A stretch of 64,000 bases of DNA, taken from contig NZ_JADLQO010000009.1 of the NCBI RefSeq assembly GCF_015477775.1, forward strand, positions 1 through 64,000. Reading direction: 5' to 3'. Shown piece by piece: positions 17,994-26,516 of this stretch. This stretch comes from Nocardia abscessus (GTDB lineage: Bacteria; Actinomycetota; Actinomycetes; Mycobacteriales; Mycobacteriaceae). Under the pieces are notes generated by a model, which was not told where the DNA came from, did not search any database, and worked only from the letters and a program-made list of their open reading frames with translations. Position numbers and translations under genes: made by a program. Every line of letters starts with the position of its first letter. Position 1 is the first letter of the stretch.

Positions 17994-19109
17994 ATGACCA
18001 GACACGCGCATTATGTCGGCACCCTGCCCGCGGAACTGACGACGGGCGATCGCGCCGTCATGCAGTGGTTCACCGACCGCAGCGAGGGATGGCCGGTCAC
18101 TGCCGTGCCGTGCGACCTCGACCCGCACTGGATTCTCGACTATCTGCGCACGCGCAAGCACCATACCGACGTCTTCGAGGTCGTCCGGGCAGGCGAGTAC
18201 GCCGACTACGGCGATTTCCCCAGCTATGGTCTGCGAGCGGGCCGCACGTTGCAGCCGCGGCACGTATCGATGAATCGGACCGAGCGAATCGGCCGAGTCG
18301 TGGACGCGTTCGAGTCGCTCCGGAGCGAGCGGCCGGAGCTGGCGGAGACGAAAGTCCAGATCAGTCAACCCAACCCGCTGGATCTGGCGATGTTCGTCTT
18401 CGCAGGTGCCGCGGTCTCGGGTGGGCTTCCCGTCGGGCCCGCTCTGCGTCGCTTCGGTGTCGTTGTGGACGCGATCCGGCAGCTACCGGTGTTCACCGAA
18501 GCGGTGGTGCAAGAGATGACCGAGATCGTCGACCGGTACGGCGACCGGGTCGTCTGGCAGCTGGAGTCGCCCATCGCGCTGTTGAGTATGGTCAAAGCCG
18601 ACCAACTGTGGTCGCAGTGGGCGCTCGCCCCGCTCGTGGCACGGCAGCTCGCCGGGTTCATCGGGCGGATGCACGAGATCGGAGCCGAGGTCATCGTGCA
18701 CCTGTGTTACGGCGACTACCAGCACAAGAGCCTGCTGACGCCACGCAGTCTCGCCCCTGCGGTGAAACTGCTCGGCCGCACCGCGCGGCTGCTGAACAAG
18801 CAGGGGACGCCATTGCCTCCGGTACATATTCCCTGCGCTTACGGGGCCGAACCTGCTCCGCTGCACCCGCGATTCTATGCACCGTTGCGCAAGCTCGATC
18901 CGGAGTGGAGAGTGATCGCCGGTGTCGTGTCTCCGGACTCCGGTGAGGGCAGTGCCGGTGCGCTTGCTCTCTTCGAACAAGCGGCCGGTCGCGAGGCGTA
19001 CGGTGTCGCCACCGCGTGCGGGCTCGGCCGATGCACTGTCGACGATGCGCAGCGGGCGGTCGCGACCACGGTCTCGACAGCCGCCGCTGGTGCCGGTCGC
19101 GAACCGTAG
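17994..19109 (+). CDS. MetE/UROD-like TIM-barrel protein of unknown substrate
   Basis: A 371-residue protein starting MTRHAHYVGTLPAELTTGD. QISQPNPLDLAMF, a long central alpha/beta region, HLCYGDYQHKSLL and the closing GVATACGLGRCTVDDAQRA are arranged like the methionine-synthase (MetE) C-terminal barrel and the related UROD fold. The full set of MetE zinc ligands is not evident, so methyl transfer to homocysteine is unlikely. It lies 169 bases upstream of an unusual P450 on the same strand; the pair may act together, possibly with a small molecule. Confidence 0.55.
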   Translation: MTRHAHYVGTLPAELTTGDRAVMQWFTDRSEGWPVTAVPCDLDPHWILDYLRTRKHHTDVFEVVRAGEYADYGDFPSYGLRAGRTLQPRHVSMNRTERIGRVVDAFESLRSERPELAETKVQISQPNPLDLAMFVFAGAAVSGGLPVGPALRRFGVVVDAIRQLPVFTEAVVQEMTEIVDRYGDRVVWQLESPIALLSMVKADQLWSQWALAPLVARQLAGFIGRMHEIGAEVIVHLCYGDYQHKSLLTPRSLAPAVKLLGRTARLLNKQGTPLPPVHIPCAYGAEPAPLHPRFYAPLRKLDPEWRVIAGVVSPDSGEGSAGALALFEQAAGREAYGVATACGLGRCTVDDAQRAVATTVSTAAAGAGREP

Positions 19110-19278
19110 TCTGCCCTACGTCGGTCGGTGGCGATCCGGCGGAGGGCGAATTGCCTTGCCCGGACCCTTCTCTCGTGCCGAGGACGTCGCCGCCTAGGTC
19201 GGCACCACTATCGGAGCGTTGCTATGTTGCTAGCGTAAGCGGGTCGCCAAGCTCTGGACGACAGGACTTGGAAGGCAC

Positions 19279-20631
19279 GTGTACCCGCTCACCGACCCGT
19301 ATCCGCCGAATCCTGTTCCAGCACTTGGAGTCACATCCTTGACCAGACCACAGTCCCCGATGTCCGCGCCACACGCCACTGGATCCGGAGCGTGCCCCGT
19401 CCAGCACGGATCTCCCGCTGATGTGGATGTCCTACGAGTTCTGCTGTACACGAAGGAATTCGTCGCCGACCCGCATCACGCATACCGCGAGATGCGTCGC
19501 CAGTACGGCTCGCTCGTGCCGATCGAGCTGGCGCCCGGTGTGCCGGCCACCCTCGTGATCGGCTACCAGACCGCGGTGCGAATCCTCAGTGACCCCGACC
19601 ACTTCCCAGCCGATCCGCGAACGTGGCAGAAGTCCATCCCCCCGGACTCTCCGGTTCGGCCGATGATGGAGTGGTATCCGGCCGCACGGTACAACACCGG
19701 ACTCGCGCACGATCGCTATCGGAGCGCCTCCGTCGACGCCATCGACGGGATCGACTTGTTCGACGTGCCCTCCATGGTCGAGCAGATCGCTGTCCCGCTG
19801 ATCAATGCCTTCTGCGAAGCCGGATCCGCCGACCTGGTGACGCAGTACGCGTTTCCGCTCGTCCTCGAGGTCCTCAACCAGATGGTCGGCTGCCCGGCCG
19901 AGATCGGTGAGCGGGTCGCGACCGGTATGGCCGCGCGCTTCGACACGGTCCGGGGGCCCGAGGGCATGAAGATGGTCAAAGAGGCGTTGATGCAGCTGAT
20001 CCGGATCAAGCGCCAACAGCCCGGCAACGATGTCACCTCGCGTCTGGCGCATCACTCGACAGACCTCGACGACGTCGAGATCTTCGCCCAGCTCATGAGC
20101 TTCTACGGGGCGGGCTTCGAAGCGCAGCGCAATCTGATCACCAATGCCTTGCTGCTGATGATCACCGACGACAGGTTCCGCTTCGGCGATGTCCTCGGGC
20201 GGAATCTGTCCACCACCGACGCGCTCGACGAAGTCCTGTTCAACGACCCGCCGATGGCGAACTTCTGCACGACGTACCCGCGCCAGCCGATCATGGTGGA
20301 CGGTGTCTGGTTGCCCGCGGACCAGCCGGTCGTCATCAGTCTCGCCGGCTGCAACAACGACCCGCAGATCCGCGGAAGCGACGAACCCGGCGGCAGCCGG
20401 ATCGGCAACCGCTCCCATCTGGCCTGGAGCGCGGGCCCGCACGCCTGCCCGGCGAAGTCCGTCGCATACATGACGGTGCAGAACGCCATCGACCAGTTGC
20501 TCGATGCCCTGCCCGAAATACAGTTGGCCAAGCCACTGGCCGAACTGCAGTGGCGGCCGGGGCCGTTCCATCGGGCGCTGATGGCTTTTCCGGTCGTATT
20601 CCCCAAGTCCCCACCGGTGACCATCCGATAG
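19279..20631 (+). CDS. CYP157-like cytochrome P450 lacking the ExxR motif
   Basis: A 450-residue P450-fold protein. The K-helix position reads Glu318-Val-Leu-Phe321, so the Arg of ExxR is missing. The I-helix (FYGAGFEAQRNL) lacks the usual acid-alcohol pair, and the heme loop is WSAGPHACPAKS with Cys390. CYP157 proteins of streptomycete conservons are known to lack ExxR in this way, keeping only the Cys. No conservon genes (histidine kinase, roadblock, DUF742, GTPase) are present. The GTG at 19279 has GGAAGG upstream; an internal ATG at 19360 has none. Confidence 0.85.
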   Translation: MYPLTDPYPPNPVPALGVTSLTRPQSPMSAPHATGSGACPVQHGSPADVDVLRVLLYTKEFVADPHHAYREMRRQYGSLVPIELAPGVPATLVIGYQTAVRILSDPDHFPADPRTWQKSIPPDSPVRPMMEWYPAARYNTGLAHDRYRSASVDAIDGIDLFDVPSMVEQIAVPLINAFCEAGSADLVTQYAFPLVLEVLNQMVGCPAEIGERVATGMAARFDTVRGPEGMKMVKEALMQLIRIKRQQPGNDVTSRLAHHSTDLDDVEIFAQLMSFYGAGFEAQRNLITNALLLMITDDRFRFGDVLGRNLSTTDALDEVLFNDPPMANFCTTYPRQPIMVDGVWLPADQPVVISLAGCNNDPQIRGSDEPGGSRIGNRSHLAWSAGPHACPAKSVAYMTVQNAIDQLLDALPEIQLAKPLAELQWRPGPFHRALMAFPVVFPKSPPVTIR

Positions 20632-21054
20632 GAGCCGCCCGGCGATTCGTGGCCATCGAAGCGGCGGCACCGATCCGGGCGGCCGTCGGTACGGCGTGGC
20701 TGCCGGAAACTACCCGCGCGGGCGCCTACCATGATCACGCTGTGTGACGTGGCGGCGCCGCACAGCGAACGGGGAAGCGGCCCGCTCGGCGTAATCCAAC
20801 GCCGGGCGGGCCGTTGCATTCGAGCCTCCCGACCTGTCTGCCCCGTGAGTCACCGCGCGTTCAGCCCGTCGTAGCGGCCTCCCGGACCGCGCGGATATTT
20901 CCGGCGCCCGTCATCGAGCCGCAGTAGGCGGCACGAAAGACCGCGGATCGTCGCCGCAACAGGAATCCTTGTCGCGCAACAGGTGTGCTGAAGTGTTTGT
21001 CGTCGAGCGGCGCGGGTAGGCAACGACGAATGGCGTATGTCAGGAGGTCGGAGT
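20632..21054. other. Intergenic region with a terminator
   Basis: No gene is supported in this 423-base gap. A strong hairpin at 20778-20813 is listed separately. The last part carries the AGGAGG ribosome site of the VOC gene at 21055. Confidence 0.5.
20778..20813. terminator. Probable intrinsic terminator
   Basis: Arms 20778-20792 and 20799-20813 pair over 15 bases with one G-U wobble around a six-base AATCCA loop, followed by TTGCATT. It lies about 150 bases after the P450 stop. A long U tract is lacking, as is common in high-GC actinobacteria. Confidence 0.65.
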
Positions 21055-21435
21055 ATGGCAGCGAACAATAGGGTCGGGCAGTTGCGCAGTGTGGTGCTGG
21101 ACTGCCCCGAACCGCGCAAACTCGCCACGTTCTATCGCGAGCTGCTCGGGGGAGACCTGCTCGAGGACGATGACGACGACTGGGTGGTGCTGGTCGAAAC
21201 CTCCGGTAGGCGCATCGCGTTTCAGACAGCGCCGCAATACAAACCGCCGCGATTCCCCGACCCGGAGGCGTCCCAGCAGATCCATTTCGACGTGCTGGTG
21301 GACGACATCGCGAAAGCCGAGCCCGCGGCGCTCGCCCTGGGTGCGACGCTCGTGCAAGCCGAAACCGACGGTGCGTTCCGCGTTTACGCCGATCCGGTAG
21401 GACACACCTTCTGTTTGGTATGGCTGCCGGAGTGA
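21055..21435 (+). CDS. VOC (glyoxalase/bleomycin-resistance fold) family protein
   Basis: A 126-residue protein made of two beta-alpha-beta-beta-beta units: LRSVVLDCPEPRKLATFYRELLG and later IHFDVLVDDIAKAEPAALALGA with VYADPVGHTFCLVW. These are the usual VOC repeats of small glyoxalase-like proteins in actinobacteria. Metal ligands could be the His of QIHFDV and the acidic residues near each unit, but the substrate is unknown. The ATG at 21055 is preferred over 21037 because an AGGAGG site lies just upstream, inside the longer version. Confidence 0.85.
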   Translation: MAANNRVGQLRSVVLDCPEPRKLATFYRELLGGDLLEDDDDDWVVLVETSGRRIAFQTAPQYKPPRFPDPEASQQIHFDVLVDDIAKAEPAALALGATLVQAETDGAFRVYADPVGHTFCLVWLPE

Positions 21436-21439
21436 GTTC

Positions 21440-21514
21440 AGCCCGGTCCGTCACCCGCCCGGCGATCGCGCCGGATCCGCGCGATTGCCGGACGGGGTGA
21501 TGACGGGCCGGGCT
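21440..21514. terminator. Long hairpin between convergent genes
   Basis: The outer arms (AGCCCGG-CCGTCA and TGACGGGCCGGGCT) and inner arms (GATCGCGC and GCGCGATT around CGGATCC) form one long imperfect stem. It sits five bases after the VOC stop and just after the DUF5709 stop on the other strand, so it can serve both. Confidence 0.6.
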
Positions 21515-21537
21515 ACGGCGGGTAACGGCCGATCAGC

Positions 21538-21972
21538 TCATTCGGGCGGGGCCGGTCGACGGATCTCGTCGGCCACCGAACCGCCCGCGATGTCGGCCGC
21601 GACGCCGATCTCCTCTTCGTAGCGGTGGGCGACCTGCACCCCGTCGCTGTCGCAGGTGATGTCCTCGAGCCTCTCGGTCCTACTGGGCCGGGTCTGGTCG
21701 GTCTCCGGCGCTCGGTCCGGATCGACGTCGGGCTCCTCTTCGGCGAGCCGCTCTCCGATCGGCCGAGGATGAGCTTGCTCCCACGCCGTCACGCCGTACT
21801 TCGTGGCCCCGGTCCAGTGTTCCGGCGGGTCCATGCCTGCCTCGAGCGGGTCGGAGCGCAGCCGGTCCTCATCGAGGTCCTCGGCGCTGCTCAGGGCCGC
21901 CGGATCGGTTTCGACCGAGTCGGGCGCGCCCGTGTCCTGGGGCGGGTCGTAGGTCTCGTTCGGTTCGGTCAT
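21538..21972 (-). CDS. DUF5709 family acidic protein
   Basis: A 144-residue, highly acidic soluble protein. The ATG at 21972 has an AAAGGAGG site six bases upstream. The segment EAGMDPPEHWTGATKYGVTAWEQAHPRPIGERLAEEEPDV is the DUF5709 signature, a domain seen in actinobacteria with no assigned function. Much of the N terminus is predicted to be disordered (Asp, Glu, Pro, Thr). It stands alone. Confidence 0.8.
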   Translation of the reverse strand: MTEPNETYDPPQDTGAPDSVETDPAALSSAEDLDEDRLRSDPLEAGMDPPEHWTGATKYGVTAWEQAHPRPIGERLAEEEPDVDPDRAPETDQTRPSRTERLEDITCDSDGVQVAHRYEEEIGVAADIAGGSVADEIRRPAPPE

Positions 21973-22102
21973 CGCCGCCTCCTTTCGGTGCACTCAGCGA
22001 CTTCCCGCAACTCCCCTCGGCAAACCCTCGGGAAATGGGTGCGGCGACGGGCTGCGATCATCGACCGGAAGTGGGGCCGCGTGACCGGTACGGCGGAGAT
22101 GG

Positions 22103-23707
22103 TCACTTCCGAGTGAATACGCCGAGGTGCTCGGTGTCGTAGTACTCGAGGATGAGCTTGTCGCCCTCGAAGGTCGCTTGTGAGACCGAACCCTGATTGG
22201 CGTTCTCGCCCGGGGGAGTGAAGACGAAAGTGTCGCCGTTCCAGTGTTTCAGAGGGAAGGTCATATTGTGCGGGCCCAGGCTGAGTGTCAGCGAATTACC
22301 GGTGGCGCTGACTGTCGCCGGTCCGTAGTAGGCGTTGTCGTAGGTGCCCGCATATGACGCGGAAGGTCGTGCGGGAGCCGGGTCGGCGGGCGGCTGTTCG
22401 CCGGCCAGTGCGCCCGCCGGCGCGCCGAGGGGCTCGAACGCCGTGCGATACAGCGAGCGCCAGTCCTGCTGGATCTTTCCGAACTGGACCAAGTCGGCGA
22501 ACTCCGCATTGAGCGTTTCGGGCACCCCGATCGGCGCCGCGTTGGTCAGTGTCACGATGCCGACGTCCGCCGAGGGGATCAGGGTGAACGCCGTACCCGC
22601 ACCGAGGCCGAACGCGCCCGAGTGACCGAGGACGACGCGGCCCGACGCGGAATCGGTCACGTTGAAGCCGAATCCGTAGAAGCCGGCTCGCGCGTCGGGC
22701 GTTGTCGGCGGCGACGACATGGCTTGCGGGGAGATGGCGGGCAGCAGATCCTCCGGTGGCACCAGGACGGAGCCATCTGCCGAGCCGTTCGCGAGCACCA
22801 TCGTCATCCATTTGGTCATGTCCGCCACCGAGGAACTGACCCCTCCCGCCGGTGACTGCGCGTCCGGTTGTCGCTGCGGGTTCGCCACCTCGTACGTCCC
22901 GTCGATCAGGACGTGCCCCTCGGCCCGGTTGGGACGGGACGCGAAGTCGGCGTAGCGGGAACTGGTCGATTTCATGCCGAGCGGGCCGTAGATCGTTCGC
23001 TCGGACAACGTCTCCCAGTCGGTCCCGGCCGCGGCGGCCACGGCGACGGCGGCCGCGGTCAGTCCGAAGTTGGTGTACTCGTAGGAGTCCCGGAAGGCGT
23101 CCAGCGGCAACAGCCGAAGCCGGTCGAGTACCTGCTGACGGTCGTAACCGAGATCCTCCAGGAGGTCGCCCGCGTGATCGGGCAGCCCGGAGCGGTGCGC
23201 GTACAGGTCGCCGACTGTGACGTGCTCGGTGACGTAGGGATCGGCGAGCGCGAAAGAGGGCAGCAGCCGGCGCACCGGGGTGTCCCATTCGACGCCTCCG
23301 GCGGCGATCCGGCGAGCGACGACGGTCGCTCCGATCGGCTTGGAGACCGACGCCAGCTGGAAGACCGTATCCGGGTCGACCTTCTCCTTGGTCACGACGC
23401 TGCGGACGCCGAAGCCCCGGCTGTACACGACCTTTCCGCCGTGCACGACGGCGACCGCCATACCGGGGATGCCGGAGGAGGCGAGCAGGTCTTCGGCCAG
23501 TTGGTCCAGTTCGCCCACGGCGTCATCGATTCGTCCGTCCGGGATGGGCACACCCGCGACCTGATTGGGCATCATCGCGGAACTGGAGGGCGACCCGGCT
23601 CCGGCGGGGTCCGGCTCGCCGCCGCCGCACCCCGTCACGGCGAGAATGGTGGCCGTCGCCATCGCCATCGCCATCGGACCGAGCAGTGCGCGCCGCAGTG
23701 TGCTCAC
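22103..23707 (-). CDS. Serine hydrolase lipoprotein, beta-lactamase/class C fold
   Basis: A 534-residue exported lipoprotein. A signal peptide ends in the lipobox AVTGC (Cys27). The SxxK motif is Ser120-Val-Ser-Lys123, followed by a YTN motif (YEYTNFG) and an HSG-type third motif (GHSGAFGLG). The C-terminal ~100 residues form a beta-rich extension (YAGTYDNAYYGPATV) often attached to such esterase or peptidase proteins. It may act on cell-wall peptides or esters; beta-lactamase activity is not implied. The GTG start at 23707 has AGGAGG six bases upstream. Confidence 0.9.
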   Translation of the reverse strand: MSTLRRALLGPMAMAMATATILAVTGCGGGEPDPAGAGSPSSSAMMPNQVAGVPIPDGRIDDAVGELDQLAEDLLASSGIPGMAVAVVHGGKVVYSRGFGVRSVVTKEKVDPDTVFQLASVSKPIGATVVARRIAAGGVEWDTPVRRLLPSFALADPYVTEHVTVGDLYAHRSGLPDHAGDLLEDLGYDRQQVLDRLRLLPLDAFRDSYEYTNFGLTAAAVAVAAAAGTDWETLSERTIYGPLGMKSTSSRYADFASRPNRAEGHVLIDGTYEVANPQRQPDAQSPAGGVSSSVADMTKWMTMVLANGSADGSVLVPPEDLLPAISPQAMSSPPTTPDARAGFYGFGFNVTDSASGRVVLGHSGAFGLGAGTAFTLIPSADVGIVTLTNAAPIGVPETLNAEFADLVQFGKIQQDWRSLYRTAFEPLGAPAGALAGEQPPADPAPARPSASYAGTYDNAYYGPATVSATGNSLTLSLGPHNMTFPLKHWNGDTFVFTPPGENANQGSVSQATFEGDKLILEYYDTEHLGVFTRK

Positions 23708-23860
23708 GGGTCGCCTCCTGGCTGTCGTAGCGACAAAAGACCAGATAAAGGCTAGTTCAGATGAGATTGCTGGGTGCAGGTTCGGTGGTCTTCGGTGTGT
23801 GGCGGGCGAGGCGTGGACGCGCTCGCCCGCCGTCGAATCAGGGCGACGCTCGGCCGGGAG

Positions 23861-25582
23861 CTACCCGGCGGCGGGCGTCTTGCGGATCTCCACGATCGGA
23901 AGCACCAGTGCGGCAGGCGAACCTGCCGGAACGGCCGGATGCACGGGCGCGATCGGAGCAATGCGCCGGTATCCCGTACCGACCGGCGGCCGGGTGTCCA
24001 CTTCGCCTTTGTTCGGCCAGTACGCCGCCGCCCGCTCGGCCTGCGCGGTGATCGTCAGCGAGGGGTTGACGCCGAGGTTGGCCGAGACCGCCGCACCGTC
24101 GACGACGCTGAGGGTGGGATAGCCGTACACCCGGTGGTAGGCGTCGATCACCCCGTGCTCGGCGTCGGCTCCGATCGCCGCCCCGCCCAGGAAGTGGGCA
24201 GTGAGCGGGATGTTGAAGATCTCGCCCCAGCTGCCGCCCGCGATGCCGCCGATCCGCTGCGCGACCCGCCTGGTCACGTCGTTGCCCACCGGGATCCAGG
24301 TCGGATTGGGCTGGCCGTGGCCTTGTTTGCTGGTGAGTTTGCGGCCGAAGAGGCCTCGCTTGGTGTACGTGGTGATCGAGTTGTCCAAGTGCTGCATGAC
24401 CAGCGAGATGATGGTTCGTTCGCTCCAGTTCTTGGTGCTCAGGAAGCTGAGCAGATCCATCGGATGCCGCAGCACCATGCCGAGGAAGCGCAGCCAGCGC
24501 GGAATCCGGCCACCGCCGTCGACCATGAGCGTTTGGAGCAGGCCCATGGCATTGGAGCCCTTGCCGTAGCGGACCGGCTCGATGTGCGTGTCCGGGGTGG
24601 GATGGATGGACGAGGTGATCGCGACGCCCTTGGTGAAGTCGACGCCCGGGCCCACCTTCTTGGTGGCCGCGCCGACGATCGATTCCGAGTTGGTGCGCGT
24701 CAGCACGCCGAGTCGGTCGGACAGATCGGGCAGCACGCCCTTGTCTCGCATGGCGAACAGCAGCTTCTGGGTTCCGCGGGTGCCCGCGGCGAGCACGACG
24801 TGCCCGGCGGTGAGCGTCCGCGGCTGCTTGCGTATCCAAGCGCCGGTGCGGGCGGTGGACACGTCCCAGGTGCCGTCGGGGTGCGGACGCAGTTCGGTGA
24901 CGGTCGTCATCGGAATGACCTCGACGCCGGCCTGCTCGGCCAAGTAGAGGTAGTTCTTCACGAGGGTGTTCTTCGCGCCGTACTTGCAACCGACCATGCA
25001 GTCGCCGCACTCGACGCAACCGGTCCGCTCGGGCCCCACACCGCCGAAGTACGGGTCCGGCACGGTCTTCCCCGGCTCGCCGAAGAACACGCCGACCGGA
25101 GTCTGCACGAAGGTGTCGCCCACGCCCATGTCGTCGGCGACGGCCTTGAATACCTCGTCCGCGGGCGTCATGTGCGGATTGCGCACCACGCCGAGCATCT
25201 GCTGCGCTCGCTCGTAGTACGGGGTCAGCTCGTCACGCCAGTCGGTGATGTCACGCCACTGCGCGTCGCGGAAGAACGGCTCCGGCGGCACGTACAGGGT
25301 GTTCGCGTAGTTCAGCGATCCGCCGCCGACCCCGGCGCCGCCGAGGATGAGGACGTTGCGCAGCGGGTGGATGCGCTGAATGCCGTAGCAACCGAGGGCG
25401 GGCGCCCAGAGGAACTTCTTCAGTTCCCAGCTGGTCTTGGGCAGCTCGTCGTCGGCGAAGCGCCGGCCCGCCTCCAATACGCCGACTTTGTAGCCTTTCT
25501 CCACCAGCCGAAGCGCGGTGACGCTGCCGCCGAACCCCGACCCGACGATCAGCACGTCGAAATCCGTCGTCCGCTGGTCCAT
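23861..25582 (-). CDS. GMC-type FAD oxidoreductase, cholesterol-oxidase-like (ChoD family)
   Basis: A 573-residue flavoprotein. VLIVGSGFGGSVTALRL near the N terminus binds FAD; LGGAGVGGGSLNYAN and the cysteine cluster CVECGDCMVGCKYGAKNT follow. That cysteine-rich stretch and HPTPDTHIEPVRYGKGS are shared by the ChoD group of putative cholesterol oxidases. The near-C-terminal GVNPSLTITAQAERAA with Asn is typical of GMC active sites. No Tat signal is visible. The gene is divergent from a TetR regulator, which probably controls it. Confidence 0.87.
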   Translation of the reverse strand: MDQRTTDFDVLIVGSGFGGSVTALRLVEKGYKVGVLEAGRRFADDELPKTSWELKKFLWAPALGCYGIQRIHPLRNVLILGGAGVGGGSLNYANTLYVPPEPFFRDAQWRDITDWRDELTPYYERAQQMLGVVRNPHMTPADEVFKAVADDMGVGDTFVQTPVGVFFGEPGKTVPDPYFGGVGPERTGCVECGDCMVGCKYGAKNTLVKNYLYLAEQAGVEVIPMTTVTELRPHPDGTWDVSTARTGAWIRKQPRTLTAGHVVLAAGTRGTQKLLFAMRDKGVLPDLSDRLGVLTRTNSESIVGAATKKVGPGVDFTKGVAITSSIHPTPDTHIEPVRYGKGSNAMGLLQTLMVDGGGRIPRWLRFLGMVLRHPMDLLSFLSTKNWSERTIISLVMQHLDNSITTYTKRGLFGRKLTSKQGHGQPNPTWIPVGNDVTRRVAQRIGGIAGGSWGEIFNIPLTAHFLGGAAIGADAEHGVIDAYHRVYGYPTLSVVDGAAVSANLGVNPSLTITAQAERAAAYWPNKGEVDTRPPVGTGYRRIAPIAPVHPAVPAGSPAALVLPIVEIRKTPAAG

Positions 25583-25711
25583 GTGGAACTCCTCGATCTG
25601 TCGCCAGTGACTCGGCTAACACTACTCCCGGGTAAGTAACGGTTCGCAACTCGTCCGGAACCGGCCGATCGCCCGCGAATGCCACAGCGAGCGGCTGCAC
25701 CCGGACCGACA

Positions 25712-25743
25712 AGAGCGATGCTCTCCATAGTTGACATCGCTCT
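25712..25743. promoter_or_regulatory. Candidate TetR operator and promoter in the divergent region
   Basis: A perfect 9-base inverted repeat, AGAGCGATG (25712-25720) and CATCGCTCT (25735-25743), flanks a 14-base spacer. It overlaps a TTGACA at 25731-25736. With a 17-base spacing, CATGGT at 25754-25759 would be the -10, placing transcription at the A of the tetR ATG (25766), so this mRNA may be leaderless. A TetR dimer here would block both genes. Confidence 0.6.
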
Positions 25744-25765
25744 CTGAACCACGCATGGTTTTGCT

Positions 25766-26464
25766 ATGCCGACGACCCCTCGCGCCCGAGCCCGGGCTCA
25801 GACCATGAACGACATCATCCGGATCGGGCGGGAGCACCTGGCGACCGACGGCGCCGCGGCACTGTCGCTGCGCGCGGTGGCGCGAGACCTCGGCGTGGTT
25901 TCCTCGGCCGTCTATCGGTATGTCCGCAGTCGTGAGGAGCTGCTCACCCTGCTCGTGGTGGACGGTTACAACGCCCTCGGCGACGCGGTCGACGACGCAC
26001 TGGCCGACGCCCCGGACGACCCGATCGATCGGCTGCGTCGCCTCGGTCGCACGGTGCGGCGCTGGGCGCTGGCCGAGCCCGCCCGCTACGGGTTGCTGTT
26101 CGGCACTCCGGTCCCCGGCTACGACGCGCCGGCGGCCGAGACCGTCGCCCCGGGCACGCGCGTGATCGCGACGATGATGACGCTGTTCGCGCGCGCCCAC
26201 CACGACGGTCGACTCGCGGCGCCGGCCGGCGAGCCGCGGATATCCGCACCCCTCGCGGGCAGTTTCGCGTCGATCCGAGAGGAGTTCCAGCTCGAGCTGC
26301 CCGACTGGCTGGTCGTGCGCGGGGTGACGTTCTGGGTCGGCCTGTTCGGGGCGGTGAGCGCGGATGTCTTCGACATGTACGGCGCCGACACCTTCGCCGA
26401 CCGTGACGAAGTGTTCGAACTCCAGCTCGACGGTTTGCTCGACATGCTGGGCCACCGCGGGTGA
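25766..26464 (+). CDS. TetR family transcriptional regulator with WHG-type C-terminal domain
   Basis: A 232-residue regulator. The N-terminal helix-turn-helix is LSLRAVARDLGVVSSAVYRYVRSREELL. The ligand domain has W-LAEPARYGLLFGTPVPGY, typical of the WHG/TetR_C_13 group of actinobacteria. It is divergent from the GMC oxidoreductase, with a clear inverted repeat between them, so it probably represses that gene and itself. No Shine-Dalgarno site precedes the ATG. Confidence 0.9.
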   Translation: MPTTPRARARAQTMNDIIRIGREHLATDGAAALSLRAVARDLGVVSSAVYRYVRSREELLTLLVVDGYNALGDAVDDALADAPDDPIDRLRRLGRTVRRWALAEPARYGLLFGTPVPGYDAPAAETVAPGTRVIATMMTLFARAHHDGRLAAPAGEPRISAPLAGSFASIREEFQLELPDWLVVRGVTFWVGLFGAVSADVFDMYGADTFADRDEVFELQLDGLLDMLGHRG

Positions 26465-26516
26465 TCACCCGCCCGAATGGGGGAGCCCGCGCCCGGTCGA
26501 GATGGCGTGTGCTGCG

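Noticed and set aside
17994..20631. A conservon (kinase, roadblock, DUF742, GTPase, P450)
   Set aside because: Only the P450 type fits; none of the other four genes is present on either side.
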